From Hofstenia miamia (Eukaryota; Xenacoelomorpha; Acoela), in the NCBI GenBank assembly GCA_004352715.1, contig SCFE01000034.1, positions 2,134,429 through 2,198,428 on the forward strand: 64,000 bases of DNA, written 5' to 3'. The position numbers and the translations under genes are program-made. Positions 57,980 through 64,000 of this stretch are shown one piece after another. The notes below the pieces were generated by a model that had not been told where the DNA came from, did not search any database, and was given only the letters and a program-made list of their open reading frames with translations. Each line of letters starts with the position of its first letter. Position 1 is the stretch's first letter.

Positions 57980-58530
57980 ACAAAATGGAATGTCAGGGTT
58001 AAACTAATTGTTCCTAAGTCTAAAATTAAAAGCTTCTCCCAAATCATTGTGTAGATTCATAGTTATCCTGGCCATTCAACATCTGAACTTTAACGAAAAG
58101 TTGCATTATATCCTACACAACCTATGAAAAATATCATCTTAAACACTGGTCTCTTTGACGCACTAAATTCACCTACTTCTTTCAAGGAAAAACTCAATCA
58201 TCTCATTTCTCTCCAGAAATCATTCATATTGTTGAAGTCATTCCGGTAGCAAAACGATCAATTCTGAAGAAAAATATCTGAATATCTAATCTAAACAACA
58301 TTATTCGTACTTTCAAAAGCTCTGATGTTCACATCATGTGAACGTTCAATCATGTCCACTGTGACCACAAAACAATTGATATTAGTTTTTACTCATATGA
58401 TGGCATTCACTTATCTAGAAAAGGACTTTCCCTTGTTGTCTCTTGGATCAAGAATCACTTCAATACTCAAAGAAAATCTTCGTTCCGCAGACCTAAAACA
58501 TCTTATTCACAAGCTGCATTGTATTCTTCA
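57980..58530 (+). pseudogene. SGNH esterase-like ORF1 remnant of a CR1/L2-like LINE
   Basis: NIILNTGLFDALNSPTSF at about 58128-58185 resembles the GxND block region, VIPVAKRSILKKNI follows at about 58237-58280, and FYSYDGIHLSRKGLSLVV at about 58388-58440 has the catalytic DGIH block with the LSRKG tail seen in ORF1 esterases of CR1/L2 elements. Blocks fall in three frames with stops, so it is a fossil. It lies upstream of an RT C-terminal fragment on the same strand (59111-59302), consistent with ORF1 and ORF2 of one internally deleted element. Confidence 0.6.
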
Positions 58531-58989
58531 AACCAAAATTAGCATTTCTATTCTGAAAAAGCTCTTCTATCAAATTTTTAATGGCTTTTAAAATGAAGTT
58601 AGTTTTTGGCATTATAACATTATATATTATATTATTTGCACATTGCAAATATTCACACTTAATACCTATTCGTCAAGTTTTGCATCATAGAAATCAGGAA
58701 ATGTCTAACAAAAATTATAAACTACTAGTTAGCAGTATGAAAAATTATGTTACTAATCTTTGCTGTGCTTTGCATGTATTCATATACTTTACATATACTT
58801 TCATATCGCTTGTTCTCAAATGAACTAGCTGCTGGAAAACACATTTTTCTTTGTGCATGTTTCATTTGCACAAAATCTGCACACTTTATTTACCAAAGTC
58901 ATCCTCAAAAATTGCCCATTTGATTATTTGTTCTATGTATATAGTGTTTTTCATAATGATACATGTTGGATATTTATTTGCACAATTTA

Positions 58990-59125
58990 GGATGTTTGTT
59001 TGCCTTATTTGGATCTCCTCTTACCGTATTCGGATCTCCTAATCCCTATGAGGATCTTTTTGTGCTTTATTGGGATCTCCTAAACACTACATGGATCTCT
59101 TTGTGCTCTATTGGGATATTTTTTG
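58990..59125 (+). repeat. Degenerate tandem array of a GGATCTCCT word
   Basis: ggatctcct or a close variant occurs about six times in 130 bp, twice within ttgtgctttattgggatctc-like units. Spacing is irregular. Confidence 0.7.
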
Positions 59126-59345
59126 GTAAATACTGTAGTCAATGCTTTTGTAATCAGTAAATTTCAATACTGCAGTTTCCTATTTCAAAATCTAAGTGTT
59201 CCTCAACGAAAATCTCTAACTAAAATTTATAATTGGGCTTTAAGAACGATAAAATTAATTCCAAACACGAATCCATCTCCTCTATACGTATTGAATTTAT
59301 GAATTTAATAATATAGGTCTCATACACAGTATTCAATCCCAAACC
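59111..59345 (+). pseudogene. LINE reverse transcriptase C-terminal tail
   Basis: AFVISKFQYCSFLFQNLSVP followed by LTKIYNWALRTIKLIPNTN and SPLYVLNL matches the end of CR1-like ORF2, the region of hydrophobic SKFxY and YNWALR blocks. After a stop, YRSHTQYSIPN continues in the same manner. The RT palm is missing between the ORF1 remnant and this fragment. Confidence 0.55.
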
Positions 59346-59869
59346 ATGTGCATCATGTATACATATGTTAAACAACGCAAAACACTTCATTCTCTGAATG
59401 ACTACCTAAAATTAAGCAATCAAACTAAAAAGTAACATAGTATTTTAAACAGCAATAGTTCATTTTTCCTGAATGCATCCAACAATTGAGCTTCCTACCG
59501 CTATTCATAAGGAATGCAAATCAGGCTTAAAATTTTTTTTAAGAATGCAACAAATGCTAGGAGATGCAAACACATTTACATACATATCTAAATAATATGC
59601 AAATAAGTGCTCATTGTTTTGTCTGGTGGTTTACAATATTTTTATATATATTTGTAGTATATATTTTGTATTATTTTCTTTACTTTTGTACAAGCAAGAA
59701 ATAATAAATTGCTTTTGACTCATATTATACTAATGGAGCAACATCTGAGATCAGAGGATAACTATTTTTCTCAAATAGAGAAAACGAAAAAATTCGTTAA
59801 GAAATCGGAGTAACATTTAAAGTTCAACATAATGTAAACTTTTCCAAATTTAATTTATTGTAGTGCAGT

Positions 59870-60995
59870 CAGGGTTTTCAGTATCTCGCGGGCGCGAAAT
59901 CCCGGAAATGCAGACACACATCGCGAGGCAGTTATATACACGTGCCGCCTGGCTTAAAATGAGCACCAGCCAATCAAATCGCATGCACGTATTTCAATCA
60001 ATCGTTGTCATTGACACAAGCAGCTCTTCTACATACGGTTACGACCAGATATTTCAGAACTTAGCATGTCAACAGTGAAGACCCCCTCAATGTGCGGCTG
60101 TTATTTATTTATGATGTTTGGCCCACGTTTCAAATTTGGTGATTCAGGACTTCTTGCGGCTATTTCCGATGGCGAAAAAATGGGGAAAGAAATTTTCTGA
60201 ATACTTCGGCAACTCGGGAGCTAGGAAATAAATACATAGAGCTTTTATGAAATGCGGGCATGAATAAAAAAACGTGTCCCTAAACCATGCGCCACAAAAT
60301 GAAATTCCCTACTGGATATAACATACCACGCAGAATATCTAGAAGTGGAAAAAAGTTTCATTTTCAGCGAAAGTGACGGGCATCAAAGATCGAATGAACT
60401 GCTGGCCTTATTGAGCTGTCTACGCCAACCACAACTTGGAACAAAATTGAAAAAGTTAAATATGTTGCTTCCATTGCGAAAAGACTTTTGCCACCTTTGG
60501 ACCTTCTGCAATCTGACTTAGTCATGGGATGTTTCACAATGGAAATTCTTGATATCCTCAGTGGAACACCGAAGAAGGCTTCTGTCGATGAGGTTCACAG
60601 AGTTTCGTTCGCAAATTGTTCAAGCAGCAACCAAAGCGGAAGCAAAGCTGAAAAAGTATATTGATCCTACGAACGATATTCATCCCGCTCTGAAGCAGGC
60701 GGAATTCAATTTTTTCGTCCAAAGAAGGCTAATGGCATTCCTTTGCCTGTTGTCATTTAGTGATACTTCAGCAGGCGAAATTGCCCCGTATCGGGAGAAA
60801 GCGCAAGAGTTAAGCGACCCTGATGCCGCATTGATCGATTACGACATCCTGTATGAAATGAAAACGCTGAAAAATAACATTTTGGCTGTACATGATTATT
60901 GGGGCGCTAACGAAGCGATTCTTCCGGGGCAACCCAGTATCGCAGTTCGTTATAACTTCCTAGTTTTTTCATCTGACGAAGTTGAAGGACTCTAG
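59870..60995 (+). mobile_element. Possible hAT-like element, GC-richer than its surroundings
   Basis: The sequence switches abruptly at 59870 from AT-rich DNA to balanced composition, beginning CAGGGTTTTCAGTATCTCGCG in outline (first 16 bases CAGGGTTTTCAGTATC), a hAT-like end. Inside, 60440-60545 reads AKRLLPPLDLLQSDLVMGCF in one frame. 60549-60995 is an open frame of 148 codons with IVQAATKAEAKLKKYIDPTN, NFFVQRRLMAFLCL and HDYWGANEAIL, which resembles the C-terminal part of hAT transposases (Y-x-DP block, then a YW dimerisation block) but lacks a clear terminal motif. No right inverted repeat was found. Confidence 0.4.
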
Positions 60996-61589
60996 TTATT
61001 ATAAGAAAATTCTTACATATGATCGACGTCAACTGAAAAAAGTGAGCATCGAGAAACTTCTGTTTTTGTATTATAATTTGTAAATTTAAAGTATAACACA
61101 TTGTTTTTAGAGCTTAGTTTTCCTCGAAAATAACCGTGAAATTAGCTATTCTCCAATATATTTGAGCACCGGCATATGAAGGAACTATTGATATCTAAAC
61201 TTATCCATTGTTAAGACAATTAAGCAGCACATAATGTACAAACCAAGTAATAAAAAATCAAGTTGATAAAAAATAAATACAATAACAAATATTTCGAGAT
61301 GCATAATCTATATTACTTTATTGGCGCCATTATCATAAATGGGGAATATTGCAAGATGTTAAAAATACTAAAATAGAGAAAACCCAGTCATTGCCTTTGC
61401 TTTAACCTTAGAGGAGTTTTTCCAATGTTTTCTATAGTAGGAAACGTAGTGGAAGAGAGTATTGATTTGAAATATATATTGAGAAGGAACTATGTGTCTA
61501 GAGAAAGGATGTAGCCATTTCGTTTGTAAAACCAATTTAATTCAGCAAAAGTAAATAGTTTAATTCAGCAAAATTACTGAAATAAATGC

Positions 61590-62035
61590 ATGGAACGGTT
61601 AAGGAAGCGTGCTTTCAAATGGATCTCTCCCTTGCATTACAAAACCCTTTTTCTCAATTTCTCCACTATCCAGCAGTCGCTCTATTTCCATGCCAGTGAT
61701 CTCCTGTTCAACCGTTTGCTCACTCGCAAATTGGCTTTTGATCCTTTTGATTTCATAAAATTCTTTTATTCCCGCTCCACTCGCTCAGATGGTGTTGTCA
61801 GGTTCTCTGTTTGAATCCCTAAAAAACATTGCACCCTTCACTCGTTTATAAATTTTTCTTGTGCTGCTGCTAATTACATCTTGACTCTCAACCATCCAAC
61901 GGCAATGGATGGTGACTATCCTCACTGAAAGGAAACCTTGACTTCTGCTTTTAAATTTTTGTAGTGTTTGCCTTCAGCGGCTATTAAAGTCGTTCATTAT
62001 TATTATTATTGTTATTGTTATTATTATTGAAATAC
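61590..62035 (+). pseudogene. LINE 3' end with a TTA-repeat tail
   Basis: MERLRKRAFKWISPLHYKTL, later STRSDGVVRFSV, a stop, and HSFINFSCAAANYI resemble the C-terminal tail of CR1/Jockey-like ORF2 (R-x-Q/KRA start, TR block, SF block). The DNA then ends in a TTATTATTATTG-type microsatellite (62000-62028), like the 3' tails of the other LINEs in this window. Confidence 0.5.
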
Positions 62036-62039
62036 TTAG

Positions 62040-63170
62040 TTATTTTTTTAATTATTAAAATATTTTTAATAATATATTGTACGTGCTCTTAACTTAGTTT
62101 GCGGTATGACAAGTACCCACAACTCCAATCAATTTAAAGAATATAGTCTAAATTTATGTTCTCTGTGTGTGTGTGTGAACAAAGTGGTACAAGCCGCTAT
62201 TTCACGCCCTTATAAACGAAGAATTCTATCAAATACATCAAGAACACCGTATATACATTTGAAAATATTAGAAATAAATTCAGCATATACAAAAGACAAC
62301 AATTAGTAAGGACTTGAATTGAAGAATTCATTTTTGGTATAACAGTTAAAAAATCATTAACACCTGAACTAAAAATATCACAATAATGGTAAGAATACCC
62401 ATAACCACGAAATATGTGATTACTTCAAATTAGTATCTAAACAAAAGATTTATCATTAGCAATTCATTATTAATTCCTGAAAAAACTCTTTATTGTTATT
62501 ACTTGCAATGACTCAATGTATATTCCTATGAAGTAGAGAAAGAGAGAATACTGTGTGTTGCTCATATAAAAACAACTTGTATATTTCAGATGTAATAGAG
62601 TTTCAAGCAAACAAATACATTTTAAAAGTTGTATTCCATATTTAAGATAGATGATTAGTGCAAATTGGCACATTTAAGGAAGAATATCAATGGAGAAAAT
62701 ATACATCTAGCCATGTTCGCTGAACTGTGAAACAATTCGGAACGAATTGGAAAAATGCAATAGAGACTTTGTCTACTAGAAGTAATCGGAATTTAGGATT
62801 AATTCAAATACGCACTTGGAATTGCTCATCACTATAGTTCATTACTGTGTAACAATAATAGAAAATACTAGGCTATGTGTATTGCAGAAGGAATCAGCTT
62901 TTGCTACAGCTCTTCGAAAAGAAAAAATCGTTAAGACTCATCAGATCACATTTTGAATTGGTATTTCTTAAAAGTACTCGAATCATCAAATAATATCACA
63001 AAAACCAGTTAATTGAAATAGTTTATTTTTCAAAATATCACAATTGCTACTAAGACTAATAATTTATATCAACTTGCAATAGTTATATCGAATAAAAATG
63101 CTCAAATTTCAAAATGCATATTTAAAGTAGAAATATTATTTTGAAATTAAAAGAAATGCAAATGGTACCG
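62040..63170. other. Unannotated AT-rich spacer
   Basis: No gene, RNA or mobile element was recognised. Confidence 0.45.
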
Positions 63171-63174
63171 GTAC

Positions 63175-63332
63175 TTTAGCATCAGTGGCAGCTTCAGTGG
63201 CGCTTGTTAAATTCAGGGCATCTCCTGAACAATTTTTTGTTGCCAGAATTTCTTGAAATATGTTCATACCATTCGATCTATCAGGTGTTGGTATAGCATT
63301 GCGAGGGCGTACATTTGTGGGTCCACTAACTA
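63175..63332 (-). CDS. Probable upstream exon of the TALPID3-like gene
   Basis: The peptide VVSGPTNVRPRNAIPTPDRS continues NGMNIFQEILATKNCSGDAL and ends ATEAATDAK. Its 5' edge has two overlapping acceptors three bases apart (ttttttagtag: AG at 63334-63333 and 63331-63330), both keeping frame, so the start is 63332 or 63329. The 3' donor AAA|GTACCG is weak but phase 0 matches the large exon at 54115. Read unspliced, it hits a stop 12 codons later. Balanced codon use and the Pro/Arg-rich composition support coding. Membership in the TALPID3-like gene is inferred from strand and phase. Confidence 0.6.
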
Positions 63333-63368
63333 CTAAAAAAATTATTTAAAAAAACAGTCAAAATTTAC
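63333..63368 (-). other. 36-nt (or 39-nt) micro-intron with a tandem NAGNAG acceptor
   Basis: On the minus strand it starts GTAAAT and ends in a T-rich run followed by TAGTAG. Reading through gives a stop codon after two codons, so it must be removed for the two flanking exons to be joined. Confidence 0.6.
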
Positions 63369-63448
63369 CATTATGCATCGATCTCAATGCCTTTTTAGCC
63401 AACGACTTTTCAGCTTTATATAATGTAACGTTTTCAGCCGAATTCATT
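63369..63448 (-). CDS. Probable first coding or early exon of the TALPID3-like gene
   Basis: An acceptor tgtgattttag (ending 63449) is followed one base later by ATG at 63447. The peptide MNSAENVTLYKAEKSLAKKA ends LRSMHN and leaves one base (G) for the next exon, donor G|GTAAAT. The other two frames are closed by stops. Either this ATG is the start codon behind a spliced 5' UTR, or the exon is internal. The next exon starts in the complementary phase 36 or 39 nt away. Confidence 0.55.
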
Positions 63449-63964
63449 CTAAAATCACACAAATGGCAGTAGATTTTGGGAAATAGTAATGCAAGTGATT
63501 GGAAATAATATAATAAATATTTCAAATATACTGTAAGTGAGCAAACTTTAGCGAAAACAAGGATTGAAAAAAATCGCTAGGTTTCTGCTCTTAATAGAAT
63601 TTATCTATAAAATCTTAGATACTGTCCTCCTATGGGAATCATCCGCAAGTAATTGTGTAGTTTTGTATATTACTAGATAATTTTCTGTCAGTTGAGGTGA
63701 TTATAATGGAAATTAAAAAACTTTATAATACTTTCATTCATATTTTAAACAAACTAAACAATGACAGTCATGGCAACATTTTATTCAATATTATCAGAAA
63801 GCTAACGTTTTTACAATGTCCAAAAATTTGTTGTAAGAGCCTTAAATTATTTTTACATGTGTCATTCAGAGAACACTCCATCCGGAACTGTTCGGGAATG
63901 TTAAAATTTGACAAATTCAAGATTTGCTGCTTCTATGTAATAAAATTCAATTTTGAAACCGCAA

Positions 63965-64000
<36 letters not shown>
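63449..64000. other. Upstream non-coding sequence ending in a TA microsatellite
   Basis: No exon was recognised. A TA run occupies 63969-64000 at the window edge. Confidence 0.5.

Larger units (their letters stand above)
54116..63174 (-). other. 9-kb intron of the TALPID3-like gene
   Basis: Phase 0 at both ends (AAA|GTACCG at 63175 and ATAG|GCA at 54116-54115). The donor is a weak match, so an intermediate exon may have been missed. 54116-55450 has no recognisable feature; the remainder holds the retroelement fragments listed separately. Confidence 0.45.

Overview
The window is a draft-assembly piece of an AT-rich animal genome. Genes are split by spliceosomal introns, and almost all recognisable coding sequence outside one host gene is transposon-derived. 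The host gene resembles TALPID3/KIAA0586, a centrosome and basal-body protein that (from general knowledge) is missing from flies and nematodes. Together with the R2/NeSL-type, Gypsy, CR1-like, Tc1, pogo-like and hAT fossils this points to a ciliated, non-ecdysozoan invertebrate. I cannot name the species. Runs of N, single N joins and near-identical repeats on both sides of those joins show that alternative haplotypes or overlapping contig ends were placed in series at several points.

Layout. 1-435: 3' end of a restriction-like-endonuclease (RLE) non-LTR retrotransposon. 1122-5432: a complete but decayed Ty3/Gypsy element on the minus strand with both LTRs, PBS and PPT. 5433-21490: gene-poor AT-rich DNA with satellites, palindromes and a serial duplication. 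21491-22490: gap. 22491-24404: a second, more complete RLE element ending in an AAT repeat. 24405-32670 (minus): a pile of APE-type non-LTR retrotransposons of at least three families, one with a deletion fusing its endonuclease to the tail of its reverse transcriptase.

From 32740 to at least 63448 (minus) runs the TALPID3-like gene. Six exons with compatible splice phases are visible: 63448-63369, 63332-63175, 54115-52626, 52551-52335, 52261-52050 and the terminal exon 32953-32740. Most introns are tiny (36, 74 and 73 nt), but two are very large (about 9 and 19 kb) and filled with mobile DNA. The 9 kb intron holds a broken RT-RNase H retroelement, a CR1-like element with an SGNH esterase remnant, and a hAT-like fragment. 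The 19 kb intron holds a long-TIR DNA transposon, a non-autonomous hAT with near-matching target duplications, a pogo-like MITE nested in a 150-bp repeat family, Tc1 fossils, and the most interesting object.

That object is a 6.7-kb segment, 35650-42379, bounded by a perfect 30-bp inverted repeat. It contains sub-terminal copies of the same motif, a transposase-like DDE gene of a poorly characterised family, and a spliced-looking minus-strand ORF of unknown function. It is the best candidate here for an undescribed mobile system; the inverted-repeat boundaries are seen directly, but the element as a unit is inferred.
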